DNA from: Hyphomicrobium sp. 99
GTDB taxonomy: Bacteria > Pseudomonadota > Alphaproteobacteria > Rhizobiales > Hyphomicrobiaceae
Assembly (NCBI RefSeq): GCF_000384335.2
Contig: NZ_KQ031382.1
Span: forward strand, 3,855,545 to 3,919,544
Direction: 5' to 3'
Length of the DNA: 64,000 nt
Shown here: positions 1 to 9,490 of the stretch, in pieces
How the letters are laid out: each line of letters opens with the position of its first letter
Position numbering within the stretch: the first letter of the stretch is position 1
Notes under the pieces: generated by a model
What the model saw: the letters and a program-made list of their open reading frames with translations, nothing else
Told to the model about the DNA's origin: nothing
Databases searched by the model: none
Translations under genes and position numbers: made by a program

Positions 1-617
1 AGCTTCTCGACGTCGCTCATGAACCCGAACGTACGGGCGCGAGCAAGCTCATGGCGGAACACGCCCGGGCTCATCTCATATTGCAGACGCTGCCTGCCGA
101 TGACGGGAGACTGGAAGTCGATTTCGACGTCCATGCGGAAGCCCGCATGCGGCTCGAGAGAGCCCCAGCAGCCGTTTTCTTCAACGCGAACCGGCTTCAG
201 GACCTTGATGTATTTGCGCGGCTCCGAAAGCTCGCGGATGCCGACCCGATCAATGGCGTCGACGAATACCGCCGAGCTGCCGTCCATGATCGGCACTTCT
301 TTGCTGTCGATCTCGATATAGAGGTTGTCGATGGAGAGGCCGCGAAGGGCCGCAAGAAGATGTTCGACTGTTCCGACCGTTGCTCCGGCGTCATCGCCGA
401 TGACGGTGCAAAGCGTAAGATTTTTAACGTTAGCTACGTGCGCCGCGATTTCCGAAATGACTTTTCCTCGTTTCGTAACGAGAAAGCGGAGCCCAGTATC
501 AGCCTCTGCTGGATGCAGTGTGAGTGATACCGGAGCTCCGCTGTGCACCCCCGTGCCTGTCAACTGGATCTCGCGGGCAAGCGTGGTTTGCCGCGCACCG
601 ATGAATCGATTCGACAT
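1..617 (-). CDS. lpxC: UDP-3-O-acyl-N-acetylglucosamine deacetylase LpxC (partial)
   Basis: LpxC catalyses the committed zinc-dependent deacetylation in lipid A synthesis in the cytoplasm. Only about the first 205 codons are present; the C-terminal part lies beyond the left edge. The start at 617 gives MSNRFIGARQTTLAREIQ followed by TGTGVHSG, the usual LpxC N-terminus. Further on come TVGTVEHLLAALRG, with the first zinc-ligand histidine, and IMDGSSAVFVDAI. It is the last gene of the dcw cluster, about 375 nt downstream of ftsZ on the same strand, a common alphaproteobacterial arrangement. The gap leaves room for its own promoter. Identity is clear from the motifs; only the truncation limits it. 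Confidence 0.95.
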   Translation of the reverse strand, partial: MSNRFIGARQTTLAREIQLTGTGVHSGAPVSLTLHPAEADTGLRFLVTKRGKVISEIAAHVANVKNLTLCTVIGDDAGATVGTVEHLLAALRGLSIDNLYIEIDSKEVPIMDGSSAVFVDAIDRVGIRELSEPRKYIKVLKPVRVEENGCWGSLEPHAGFRMDVEIDFQSPVIGRQRLQYEMSPGVFRHELARARTFGFMSDVEK

Positions 618-991
618 ACAGCGCCGTCCCTCATTCTTTGGCGGGCCGCTGCTCCCCAGCATAATGCGGCCTACCAACCCCCCTGACCCCGTTTGGACGA
701 TCCCCTTAAAGTCCAGAGCGAGCCGGCCTTATTTTGGGCCGTGTCAGCTCTGATCAAAGGCGCATCACAAGTGGTCGATGCACAAAAGCTAACTGCTTCG
801 CTAAACACCGACAAATCACGCTTTCTTACACTGTGTTACGGTTTAGCAACCATGCTTGACGCCGACGCGGTCTTGATGCAGCCCCATTTTCTTCGCGTTT
901 TTGGCGGGAATAATCACCTGGTCTCGCCACGTATTTTTCGCGATTAAAAATCAAAAACAGAGCGCATTGAAGATAGTTGGTCGCGCACTTT
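618..991. other. Intergenic region between ftsZ and lpxC
   Basis: This 374-nt stretch has no convincing gene. Read on the minus strand it would carry the ftsZ 3' flank and the lpxC promoter and leader. A weak promoter-like pair (TTGATC, 16 nt, AAAATA) can be read on the minus strand near 730-760, but I would not assign it firmly. No strong hairpin with a T-tract follows ftsZ, so read-through into lpxC is possible. Confidence 0.4.
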
Positions 992-2530
992 CTATTTTCT
1001 TCCCCGTCCAGCGAAACGTTCAAGAAGTCCAGGTTTTCTGGGCTCTTCTGCATCTCTCAAGTTCGAGCGCGGCCCCGCCCCGTGGTGTGCATTCCATTCT
1101 TTCTGCGCCTGCGGAGGAAAATCCTCGATGCCCGGCAGACGACGCCCTCCGCGATGAATTTCGGCAGGTGCCTGCGGCTCGAATCGGGAGTCGTAATGTT
1201 GGCCCTGAGGCCCTCCTGGAAGCGGCGGCGTACGTAACAAAGCGTTGCCTGAGAGGGGAGGAAAATTCTCCAGGCCGTCCTCGATCATAACGTTTCCGGG
1301 AGCGATCCAGCTGTCACGATTCTGTCGTGGAGATTCGTTGTGGACAGGATGGGAAATATTCTGCCCCGGAGCACCTGACGAAGGTTGCAGAGCCTCGACC
1401 AACCGTCTTTGCAGATCTCCTGGCGGCGGAGGCGGAGGAATCGAGCCCGACGGGGCATGAGCTGCTTGAGGCCGGGTCTGCTGGATCTGAGGCTGAGCCG
1501 CCTGCGGCGCGGACTGAGCGCCCGCAATCGCGCGGAGCCCGCCCTGCTGCACGATGGATTCGGCCGCCCTGTTCATGCCGGACGCAACGATCGACACCCG
1601 CAGGCGGTCGCCGAGTTGCTCTTCGAACGTTGCGCCGACGATGATGTTCGCATCCGGATCGACTTCCTGCCGGATCCGGCTCGCCGCCTCGTCGACTTCA
1701 TAGAGCGTCATTTCGCGGCCGCCCGAAATCGACAGCAGAAGTCCCTTGGCGCCACGGAGCGTCACATCGTCGAGCAGCGGATTGGCAATCGCCTCTTCCG
1801 CCGCGAGGATAGCGCGCCGCTCGCCGGTGGCTTCACCGGTTCCCATCATCGCGGTGCCCATCCCGCTCATCACGGTTCTGACGTCGGCGAAATCCAGATT
1901 GATCAGACCTTCCTTCAGCACCAGCTCGACGATGCAGGCGACGCCCGAATAGAGCACCTGATCGGCCAGAACGAACGCTTCAGCGAAAGTCGTGCGCTCG
2001 TTCGCGATGCGGAACAGATTCTGGTTCGGAATGACGATGAGCGTATCGACGAGATGGCGGAGGCTCTGCACGCCCGCCTCAGCGATGCGCATGCGCCGCG
2101 CGCCTTCGAACTGAAATGGCTTGCAGACGACACCGACAGTCAGCGCACCGAGCTCACGCGCGATCCGCGCGATGACGGCGGCCGCGCCCGTTCCCGTGCC
2201 GCCCCCCATACCGGCCGCGATGAACACCATGTGCGCGCCCGCAATGTGAGTGCGAAGCTCTTCAAGCGCTTCTTCAGCAGCTGCTTCGCCAACCTCCGGC
2301 CGCGCGCCCGCACCGAGGCCCTCCGTCAAGTTGACCCCGAGCTGAATGCGATGCTCGGCGCTGGAGGCCTCGAGTGATTGCGCATCCGTATTCGCGACGA
2401 CGAATTGCACGCCCTGCAGTCCAGCCGCGATCATATTGTTGACGGCGTTGCACCCGGCGCCGCCGACGCCGATCACCGTGATCCGCGGCTTGGCGTCGAC
2501 CAGCTTCGGCAATTGCAGCTTGATGCTCAT
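992..2530 (-). CDS. ftsZ: Cell division protein FtsZ
   Basis: Tubulin-like GTPase that forms the cytokinetic ring at mid-cell. The start at 2530 ([10 protein letters not shown]) is preferred over an in-frame start 60 nt upstream because a GGGGA ribosome site precedes it and it matches family N-termini. The protein has 512 residues, longer than the roughly 380 of E. coli FtsZ. The tubulin signature GMGGGTGTG lies at residues 107-115 and the T7 loop NLDFADV at 211-217. After the GTPase and C-terminal domains comes a long Pro/Gln/Ala-rich linker, then an EDFPP segment and a basic end ([11 protein letters not shown]) rather than an IPAFLRRQ-type tail. It follows ftsA in the operon. Confidence 0.97.
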   Translation of the reverse strand: MSIKLQLPKLVDAKPRITVIGVGGAGCNAVNNMIAAGLQGVQFVVANTDAQSLEASSAEHRIQLGVNLTEGLGAGARPEVGEAAAEEALEELRTHIAGAHMVFIAAGMGGGTGTGAAAVIARIARELGALTVGVVCKPFQFEGARRMRIAEAGVQSLRHLVDTLIVIPNQNLFRIANERTTFAEAFVLADQVLYSGVACIVELVLKEGLINLDFADVRTVMSGMGTAMMGTGEATGERRAILAAEEAIANPLLDDVTLRGAKGLLLSISGGREMTLYEVDEAASRIRQEVDPDANIIVGATFEEQLGDRLRVSIVASGMNRAAESIVQQGGLRAIAGAQSAPQAAQPQIQQTRPQAAHAPSGSIPPPPPPGDLQRRLVEALQPSSGAPGQNISHPVHNESPRQNRDSWIAPGNVMIEDGLENFPPLSGNALLRTPPLPGGPQGQHYDSRFEPQAPAEIHRGGRRLPGIEDFPPQAQKEWNAHHGAGPRSNLRDAEEPRKPGLLERFAGRGRK

Positions 2531-2626
2531 AGCTTCCCCGACCTCGATAGTTTGCCGTTTCGCGCGATTCCGCTGGGCTCCCGCGCCCACGTCTTCGACG
2601 ATGTCAATTCGTTCTGTGCCACGTCT

Positions 2627-3883
2627 TCAAAACCCGCCCTTGAGCCATGTTCCGACGCGGCCGAGATACCCCTGCGTCACGGTCTTTCGGCCGCGAGCCA
2701 CGTTTAATTCTCCCTCGCCCCGCGCCGCGATCATCGCCAGGCCCGAAAGCGTAGCAAGTTGCGGCCCCGCGAGGCTTGCGTTGAGACCGGGAATGTCCGT
2801 CGGCCGTCCAACGCGCACGGTCCTGCCGAACTCGTTCGCGACGAATTCCGGCAATCCCAGAAGCTGGCTGGCTCCGCCCGTCAGAACGACCTTATCTCCT
2901 GCGTATCGGCTTGCCGCGTTGAGCGCCAAACGCTCGCGGACAAGCCACATGATCTGTTGCACGCGCGGCCGGATGATATCCGTGAGCCGCGCTCTGCTGG
3001 TTTCGTAGCTCGCATCGTCCTCTTCTCCGGCGATCGGATAGGAGAACGACTCGTGCTCGTCGGACTGGGCATTGAGAAGTGTGCCATAAAGCGTTTTGAT
3101 TCGCTCGGCTTCGGCGAGTGGCGTCTGCAACGCCTTCGCGATGTCGTAGGTGATGTGTTGGCTGCCGACCGGGATGACATCCGTTCCCGTGAACGCACCG
3201 TCGGCGAACATCGCAATGGACGTCGTTCCGGCCCCGAAATCGATGCAGGTGACGCCGAATTGGCGTTCTTCCGCCGTCGTCGCTGCAAGCGCGCTCGCAT
3301 AGGGGGCCGCGACCAAGCCATCGCAGCTCGCGTAGCACCTGTCGACCAGCACGAGGAGGTTGCGCAGCGGCGCTTCGTCGGCCGTGACCGCATGAAGCCC
3401 GGCCGAAAGACGGCGCGCCGAAAGCCCGAGAGGATCGCGAACGCCGCTGGCGCCGTCGACCTCATAGCCGAGACGGTTGAGATGTATCAGCGTCCGTCCG
3501 TTGCGCTCGGCGTAGCTCTCTCCGGCCGCCATGAGACGCGCCAGATCATCTTGCGTCACGCTACCGGTCTCGACGTCGGTTCGCGCCGTGCAATGAACTG
3601 ACGACAGCCGCCCGGCAGCAACCGACAGCGTGAAGCCGCCGACCGAAATACCGGCGGCGCGTTCGGCCTGACCGATAACACCGCGAACGACCGATTCCGC
3701 CTCGTCGAGGTCGGTCAAAACGCCGGCTTTGATGCCCTTCGAACGCTGCAGGCCAAGGCCTGCCAGCCGCAGCGACGGCTTCGCCGCGCCAGCAACGTGT
3801 TCAGCCACGACGACGGCGGCAACAGTTTTGCTGGTGCCGATATCGAGAAGCCCGATGGTCCGGTAATTGCGCCGCTCCGCCAC
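2627..3883 (-). CDS. ftsA: Cell division protein FtsA
   Basis: Actin-like ATPase that tethers FtsZ filaments to the membrane and recruits later division proteins. It has 418 residues and starts at a GTG with GGAG upstream. The N-terminal phosphate loop LLDIGTSKTVAAVVV and the later IDFGAGTTSIAMFADG and VVLTGGASQL segments are the actin-fold nucleotide motifs. It ends in a short region with a Trp/Leu/Lys/Gly-rich C-terminus (GTWLKGGF), fitting the amphipathic membrane-targeting helix. It sits 11 nt after ftsQ and about 100 nt before ftsZ, so ftsQ-ftsA-ftsZ are probably co-transcribed. Confidence 0.96.
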   Translation of the reverse strand: MAERRNYRTIGLLDIGTSKTVAAVVVAEHVAGAAKPSLRLAGLGLQRSKGIKAGVLTDLDEAESVVRGVIGQAERAAGISVGGFTLSVAAGRLSSVHCTARTDVETGSVTQDDLARLMAAGESYAERNGRTLIHLNRLGYEVDGASGVRDPLGLSARRLSAGLHAVTADEAPLRNLLVLVDRCYASCDGLVAAPYASALAATTAEERQFGVTCIDFGAGTTSIAMFADGAFTGTDVIPVGSQHITYDIAKALQTPLAEAERIKTLYGTLLNAQSDEHESFSYPIAGEEDDASYETSRARLTDIIRPRVQQIMWLVRERLALNAASRYAGDKVVLTGGASQLLGLPEFVANEFGRTVRVGRPTDIPGLNASLAGPQLATLSGLAMIAARGEGELNVARGRKTVTQGYLGRVGTWLKGGF

Positions 3884-3894
3884 AATAATCTCCG

Positions 3895-4920
3895 TTAGGG
3901 CCGTTCTGAAACCAGAGAAACGGTCTGGGCGCCCGCGATAGAGGCAGTCCGTCCGGAATTGCCGTCCAAAGGCCGGATCGCAATCCGGCCCGGCGTGCGG
4001 ACGTCGACAACCATCGGCGCTCCCTTCAGTGCCGCGGCAGCGTCTCGCGCAGTCGCAACTTCTTCGAAGCCTTCGATCTCACGATCGGCGCCGAGTTCGA
4101 GCGCGGTCCCGTTCTTGAGCACGATCCGCCAGCGACGCTCCGCGATGCGTTCGCCGTAAGCATACTGACGTTCGATTTGCGGGTATTGCCGCAAGGCCGA
4201 GAGCATCAGAATGGCTTCACTTTCCGCGCCCTCGCCAGTGACCCGTGGCAAATTCCAGTTGGTGCCGCGAGCAGCCGGTCCAAGAGTGCGCCCGGTCGCA
4301 TCGACCAGGAAGTTCGTCTCACCCCGTTGCAAGAGGAAAGCCGGCGTCCGTTCGCGAACGACAACGTCGAGAGTTCCGGGATAAATGCGCGTAATCTGCG
4401 CGGTATCGATCCAGGAAATCCGCTCGATGCGTTTCAGCGCGGCATCTGAATCGAACGCAGCGAATGTCTTGACGTTCGGAAGATCGAGCGCATCGAAAAT
4501 CTCAGAATCCGACGCGTAATGCTGGCCGGAAACGTTCACCTGATCGATTCCAAATCCGGCCGCGATCATCACGTCGTTGGCTTGCGCCGCGAAATCGATC
4601 GCCCTGAGTTTGCCGATCGGCAACGTAAACGCGGCGACGCCGATGACAGCGACCGCGGCGGCGGCCGCGAGGGAAGGTTTGACCCAGCGCTGCGCGCGCC
4701 GCGAACCGCGAAAGCGACGTTCCCCGCGCGGAATTTGTAGATCGCGAGCCGAGCGCTTTGTCACGCCACCCGCAACGCGTCTGCTGACGGTCTGAGCGCC
4801 CCGCGCCTCCGCCATCCAACGAGCAGCATCCGGTTCAGGCGTTGGCGCATCGTGTGCTGCCCGCCACCAGAACCGTTGCTTGCTCTCTACCTGTTGCAAC
4901 TCGCGTCCTCGACCATCCAT
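3895..4920 (-). CDS. ftsQ: Cell division protein FtsQ
   Basis: Bitopic inner-membrane divisome protein that links early and late division proteins. The sequence shows a long basic cytoplasmic N-terminus of about 80 residues, one hydrophobic segment near residues 83-103, then a POTRA-like domain (IDQVNVSGQHYASDSEI...) and the FtsQ beta domain with IARIYPG-like ITRIYPGTLDVVVRER. Its 341 residues are normal for alphaproteobacteria. The chosen ATG overlaps the end of ddl by 34 nt; an internal ATG at 4815 is possible, but neither start has a strong ribosome site. Confidence 0.9.
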   Translation of the reverse strand: MDGRGRELQQVESKQRFWWRAAHDAPTPEPDAARWMAEARGAQTVSRRVAGGVTKRSARDLQIPRGERRFRGSRRAQRWVKPSLAAAAAVAVIGVAAFTLPIGKLRAIDFAAQANDVMIAAGFGIDQVNVSGQHYASDSEIFDALDLPNVKTFAAFDSDAALKRIERISWIDTAQITRIYPGTLDVVVRERTPAFLLQRGETNFLVDATGRTLGPAARGTNWNLPRVTGEGAESEAILMLSALRQYPQIERQYAYGERIAERRWRIVLKNGTALELGADREIEGFEEVATARDAAAALKGAPMVVDVRTPGRIAIRPLDGNSGRTASIAGAQTVSLVSERP

Positions 4921-5840
4921 CGGACGAGGTCACCGAACGACCAGCCGGCATACCCCGCCAGCTCAGGCACGAGGGAGGTTCCCGTCATGCCCGGCTGAGT
5001 GTTGACTTCGAGGCAGATCAGCTCGTTGGTTCCGCCCGGAGTATCGTCGAAGCGGAAGTCGGCCCGCGATACGCCGCGACAGCCTAAAGCTTGATGCGCC
5101 CTTAAGGTTAAGGAGCGGACCATCTGGTAAATATCTGGTAAAAGTTGTGCAGGCAGCTCGTGCTTGGAACCGCCCGGCGCGTACTTGGACTCGTAATCGT
5201 AGAATGAGAGTCCCCTTAAGGGCACAATCTCGATCACGTCTGTCACAAAATCGCCGATGACAGCGCAGGTTAGCTCGCGGCCCGCGATATAGCGCTCGAC
5301 CATCACGATCTCGTCGAGTGGACCGCCTGTGGCGATGGAATTCGGCGGCCGCTCGGCGTCCGGCGGCACGATCACGACGCCGACGCTCGATCCTTCCGTC
5401 ACCGGCTTCACGACGTACGGCGCCGCCATCACGTGGCCTTCGAGCGCCTCCCCGCGCGTCACTAGCTTGGCTTCGGCGACGGGCACGCCCGCAAGCTTCA
5501 TGATGTCCTTCGCCCGCTCCTTGTGCATGGCAAGCGCCGAGGCGAGCACGCCCGAGTGCGTGTAGGGAATTCTCAAAAGTTCGAGGACGCCCTGCACACA
5601 GCCGTCCTCCCCGAATTTCCCGTGCAGCGCGTTGAAGCAAACGTCGGACTTCAGCTCTTGAAGCCTAGTCGCAAGATCGCGATCGACGTCGATTTCAGTG
5701 ACCGTGTAGCCCTCCTGGAGAAGCGCTTCGCCGACCGCCGCGCCGGAATTCAAACTCACCTCGCGTTCCGCGGAAAGCCCGCCCTTCAATACCGCGACGT
5801 GGATACGCGTGCGCTTAGGCACCGGGCCGAGTTCATTCAT
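4887..5840 (-). CDS. ddl: D-alanine--D-alanine ligase
   Basis: ATP-grasp ligase that joins two D-alanines for the UDP-MurNAc pentapeptide. The 317-residue protein shows the N-terminal LKGGLSAEREVSLNSG motif, PYVVKPVTEGSSVGV in the ATP-grasp domain, and LICLEVNTQPGMTGTSLVPE, which carries the metal-binding Glu and Asn. It lies between murB and ftsQ and overlaps ftsQ by 34 nt. Length and motifs match DdlB-type enzymes. Confidence 0.96.
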   Translation of the reverse strand: MNELGPVPKRTRIHVAVLKGGLSAEREVSLNSGAAVGEALLQEGYTVTEIDVDRDLATRLQELKSDVCFNALHGKFGEDGCVQGVLELLRIPYTHSGVLASALAMHKERAKDIMKLAGVPVAEAKLVTRGEALEGHVMAAPYVVKPVTEGSSVGVVIVPPDAERPPNSIATGGPLDEIVMVERYIAGRELTCAVIGDFVTDVIEIVPLRGLSFYDYESKYAPGGSKHELPAQLLPDIYQMVRSLTLRAHQALGCRGVSRADFRFDDTPGGTNELICLEVNTQPGMTGTSLVPELAGYAGWSFGDLVRWMVEDASCNR

Positions 5841-5879
5841 GGCTGGCTCGCTTGGGTCAAATAGACATTTGCAGTTTGA

Positions 5880-6857
5880 TCAGTTTTGGTTGGCGTGGAT
5901 AGCGGCACTTTCGGCCGCCAGCGCTTCGCCGACAGGTCGGCCGGGCTTCGGAACGCCGAGCCGGATGATCTCCCAATCCAGCGTGATGCCGGATGTCGCG
6001 AGCACACGCGCGCGAACCGTCTCGCCGAGCATTTCGACGTCTTCGCCGGTGGCCTGCTTTTCGTTGATCAAAAAGTTACAGTGCATCTCGGAGACTTTTG
6101 CTCCGCCGACGCGCAAACCCCGGCAGCCCGCCTGATCGACAAGCTTCCAAGCGCTGTGGCCTTGCGGATTCTTGAACGTCGAGCCGCCGGTACGTTCTTT
6201 GATCGGTTGATTTTTCTCCCGATACTCGGCGACTTCGTCCATCTCTTTCAGGATTTCGGCCGGATCGCCCGGCTCGCCTTCAAACGTCGCCTCGGTGAAG
6301 ATCCAGTCCTTCGAGATGCCCGAGTGACGGTACGTGAAACCCATGTCGGCGAGCGAAAGCACATGGATGTTGCCGTCCGGATCGACAGCGCGCGCGCCGA
6401 CGAGGCAATCCTTAGTTTCCCGCCCGTGCGCGCCCGCATTCATGCGCAACGCGCCGCCGATTGATCCCGGAATTCCGCGATAGAAGGCGAGCCCGCGAAT
6501 GCCGGCTTCCGCCGCCGCGCGCGCCACCTTGACGTCGGGGACGGCGGTGCCGGTCCGCAATCGCTGGCCATCGACTTTTATTTCGCCGAAACCGCGGCCA
6601 AGGCGGATGACGACGCCCGGAACGCCCCCGTCCCGCACCAGCAGGTTTGATCCAAGCCCGATGACTTGAAAAGCAAGCTCGCGCGGCCGGTGCTTGAGGA
6701 AATACGCAAGATCAGCTTCATCCGCCGGCATGAACAGCACTTGCGCCGGTCCCCCAACACGAAACCACGTGACGTCGGCGAGCGACGCGTTCGCGCTCAA
6801 CCGTCCCCTGAGGTCCGGCATGGCAGCAGCAAGTTCACCGGTGATGTCAGCAAACAT
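5880..6857 (-). CDS. murB: UDP-N-acetylenolpyruvoylglucosamine reductase MurB
   Basis: FAD enzyme that reduces UDP-GlcNAc-enolpyruvate to UDP-MurNAc with NADPH. I start it at the ATG at 6857, which shares its A with the murC stop (TGATG) and has GGGAG upstream; a longer in-frame reading to 6947 lies inside murC and looks spurious. The protein has 325 residues. FAD-binding [14 protein letters not shown] and [20 protein letters not shown] are present. The catalytic serine is in GGSTFKNP and the catalytic glutamate in [10 protein letters not shown]. Coupled translation with murC is likely. Confidence 0.96.
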   Translation of the reverse strand: MFADITGELAAAMPDLRGRLSANASLADVTWFRVGGPAQVLFMPADEADLAYFLKHRPRELAFQVIGLGSNLLVRDGGVPGVVIRLGRGFGEIKVDGQRLRTGTAVPDVKVARAAAEAGIRGLAFYRGIPGSIGGALRMNAGAHGRETKDCLVGARAVDPDGNIHVLSLADMGFTYRHSGISKDWIFTEATFEGEPGDPAEILKEMDEVAEYREKNQPIKERTGGSTFKNPQGHSAWKLVDQAGCRGLRVGGAKVSEMHCNFLINEKQATGEDVEMLGETVRARVLATSGITLDWEIIRLGVPKPGRPVGEALAAESAAIHANQN

Positions 6858-8293
6858 CAGCCGCCGCTCCCGGTCCGCTGCTGCGCTTCGGCGAGCCACC
6901 CCGGAAGCGCGTTCGCCCATTCCGTCGAATTCCCCGCGCCGAGACAAATGACGATGTCGCCGGGGCGCGCCAGGCGCTTGATAGCCGGAGCCAACAGGCT
7001 CGGATCGTCGACAGCTTCGGCCGGACGCCCGCCGAGCGTTCTGATGCGCTCCGCCAGTGTGCGATTATCAACGCCCTCAATCGGACTTTCGCCCGCCGTG
7101 TAAAGCGGCGCGACAACGACGCTATCGGCATCCTTGAAGCATTGCGCGAACTCGTCGAAGAGGTCGCGAACCCGTGTATAGCGATGCGGCTCGACCACGG
7201 CGATCACACGGCCTTGGCTGCCACCGCGCGCTGCCGCGAGCACCGCAGCGATTTCCGCCGGATGATGCCCATAGTCGTCGTAGATGCCGACGCCGTTCCA
7301 TTCTCCGGCGAATTGAAAACGCCTTTTGACGCCGGAAAATCCCGCCATCGCCGCCTTGATCTTCGCGTCGGGCAATCCCGCATGCGTCGCGACAGCAATG
7401 GCTGCGAGTGCATTGAGAGCGTTGTGCGAACCGGGGATCGGCACCGACCAGCCTTCGAGGCGTCGCGCGCCACCCTTCACATGCGCCGCCAACGTCGCAT
7501 CGAAAGTCGTCGTGTTTCCGGAAATGCGAACCGACTCGAGCACCAGATCGGCATCCTTGCTTTGACCGTAGGTCAGCAGCTTGCGCCCGTCCGCTCTTAG
7601 GTTCAGGCGCTGGATCATCTCCCGAACAACCGGATGATCGATGCACGCAACGGCGAGCCCGAAGAACGGAATATTCCGCAGAAACGCTTCGTACTCGCGG
7701 TGCATCGCCTCGACCGATCCGAAATAGTCGAGATGTTCCGGATCGATGTTCGTCACGATGCCGATCTCGGTCGGCAACCGCGTGAACGTACCGTCGCTTT
7801 CATCCGCTTCGACGATCATCCACTTGCCCTGGCCGAGCCGGGCATTGGAACCCCATGAATTGATGATGCCGCCGGTGATCACCGTCGGCTCTTCGCCGGC
7901 TTCCGTGAAGATGTGCGAGAGCAGCGATGTCGTCGTCGTCTTGCCGTGCGTACCCGTAACCGAGATCGTCGAGTAAAGCCGCATGAGCTCAGCCAGCATC
8001 TCGGCGCGGCGGATGATCGTCAGCCCCTTCTGGCGGGCCGCAACCAGCTCCGGATTGAGCGCCTTCACCGCCGTCGAAATGACGACGTAGCGCGCACCGA
8101 TGAGGTTGACCGGATCATGCCCGACGAAAACGCGGATGCCCTTGGCCCTGAGCCGCCTGACGTTGGCGCTCTCCTTCTGGTCCGAGCCTTGAACCGTGTA
8201 GCCCTTGGCAACCAGAATTTCGGCAATGGCGCTCATGCCGATGCCGCCGATTCCGATGATGTGGAAAGGCCCGATGTCGCGGGGCATCTGCAT
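6857..8293 (-). CDS. murC: UDP-N-acetylmuramate--L-alanine ligase MurC
   Basis: Cytoplasmic ligase that adds L-Ala to UDP-MurNAc with ATP. The 478-residue protein begins with a dinucleotide-fold [17 protein letters not shown] and has the ATP-binding loop GTHGKTTTT at residues 114-122. The central-domain signature ([25 protein letters not shown]) and C-terminal [14 protein letters not shown] are typical of MurC. It follows murG by about 50 nt and overlaps murB by one base. Confidence 0.97.
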   Translation of the reverse strand: MQMPRDIGPFHIIGIGGIGMSAIAEILVAKGYTVQGSDQKESANVRRLRAKGIRVFVGHDPVNLIGARYVVISTAVKALNPELVAARQKGLTIIRRAEMLAELMRLYSTISVTGTHGKTTTTSLLSHIFTEAGEEPTVITGGIINSWGSNARLGQGKWMIVEADESDGTFTRLPTEIGIVTNIDPEHLDYFGSVEAMHREYEAFLRNIPFFGLAVACIDHPVVREMIQRLNLRADGRKLLTYGQSKDADLVLESVRISGNTTTFDATLAAHVKGGARRLEGWSVPIPGSHNALNALAAIAVATHAGLPDAKIKAAMAGFSGVKRRFQFAGEWNGVGIYDDYGHHPAEIAAVLAAARGGSQGRVIAVVEPHRYTRVRDLFDEFAQCFKDADSVVVAPLYTAGESPIEGVDNRTLAERIRTLGGRPAEAVDDPSLLAPAIKRLARPGDIVICLGAGNSTEWANALPGWLAEAQQRTGSGG

Positions 8294-8343
8294 GGATGGA
8301 AATTACCTCGATGAGTCTAAGGGGAACGCCGGATCATGACGTT

Positions 8344-9480
8344 TCAGGGTCTCGAATGCTCTCGCCCGGCGCCAGAATACTTCTTCCCTGCTAAAGCGAG
8401 CGTAAAGTCGGCTAAATTCCGGACGGCATCCGGTCGTCCCGCGGTTTTAGCCGCCTTCGCCGCCGTCGCAAGGGCGGCCGGCGTCTGCAGAAGCTTTTCC
8501 AATTCGTCGGCGATGCGTTCCGGCGACAGGGTCCGCTGCTCGAACAACCATCCGCCGCCTGCTTCGGCAAGGCGGCGTGCGTTATTCAGCTGATCGTTGT
8601 CGAGCGCATGTGGCAACGGCACCAGAATCGACGGCCGTCCAATGACGGTGAGTTCAGCGACGGTCGATGCGCCCGCTCTGCCGATCACGAGATGCGCCGC
8701 CGCTATTCGCGCCGGAAGGTCGGCGAAGAATGGCGCGACTTCGGCGCTGATGCTGGCCTCCGAATACGCCTCGATCACGCGATCCAAATCTTCCTCGCGC
8801 GCCTGCTGCACGACGCGAAGACGTTTCCGGATCTGATCGGGAAGCGCAAAAAGTGCGAGCGGCACGGTATCGGAGAAGAAGCGCGCGCCCTGGCTGCCGC
8901 CGAAAATCAGAATGCGAATGACGCCTTCGCTCTCAGGCGGCTCGTAACGCCGAGCGGCAGCATCGATCACGGACTGACGAACGGGGTTACCCGTGAGCAC
9001 AGCTTTATCTGCTAGCTTGCCTTCGAGAAACTTCGTGCTCGCAAACGATGTCGCGATCGCGGTCACCCGTTTGGCGAGCATCTTGTTGGCGCGCCCGAGC
9101 ACCGCGTTTTGCTCGTGAATTGCCGTCGGAATGCCGCGCAGCCGAGCCGCGACGAGCGGCGGATACGTCGGATAACCGCCGAAGCCGATGACGGCGGCGG
9201 GCTTCACGGCGCCGAGAATTGAGAAAGCGGCGCGCGTTCCACGCGCGAGCGCAATCCCTGTCTTTGCGATGTCGGACAGCGCGCGCGATGCCAATGTCGC
9301 CGAGGGAACTTGATAGACATTGCGCGCGGGAAAGCCGCTGCCGTAGCGATCCCCGCGCATATCGGTCATCAGATCGACGGCGATGCCGCGACGCTTCAGT
9401 TCTTCGGCGAGAGCGAATGCCGGAAAGAGATGTCCCCCCGTTCCGCCCGCGGCAAGCATGATCGATTGCACGCCGGTCAT
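8344..9480 (-). CDS. murG: UDP-GlcNAc:lipid I GlcNAc transferase MurG
   Basis: Peripheral membrane glycosyltransferase that converts lipid I to lipid II. The ATG at 9480 (MTGVQSIMLAAGGTGGHLFPA) is chosen because it lies 10 nt after the ftsW stop and has a GCGAG-type site; a longer reading to 9531 overlaps ftsW. The N-terminal GGTGGHLFPA and the second glycine loop GFGGYPTYPPLVAA are hallmark motifs, as is HEQNAVLGRANK. C-terminal IGRAGASTVAELTVIGRPSILVP binds the UDP-sugar. About 378 residues. Confidence 0.96.
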   Translation of the reverse strand: MTGVQSIMLAAGGTGGHLFPAFALAEELKRRGIAVDLMTDMRGDRYGSGFPARNVYQVPSATLASRALSDIAKTGIALARGTRAAFSILGAVKPAAVIGFGGYPTYPPLVAARLRGIPTAIHEQNAVLGRANKMLAKRVTAIATSFASTKFLEGKLADKAVLTGNPVRQSVIDAAARRYEPPESEGVIRILIFGGSQGARFFSDTVPLALFALPDQIRKRLRVVQQAREEDLDRVIEAYSEASISAEVAPFFADLPARIAAAHLVIGRAGASTVAELTVIGRPSILVPLPHALDNDQLNNARRLAEAGGGWLFEQRTLSPERIADELEKLLQTPAALATAAKAAKTAGRPDAVRNLADFTLALAGKKYSGAGREHSRP

Positions 9481-9490
9481 CAAATCTCGC

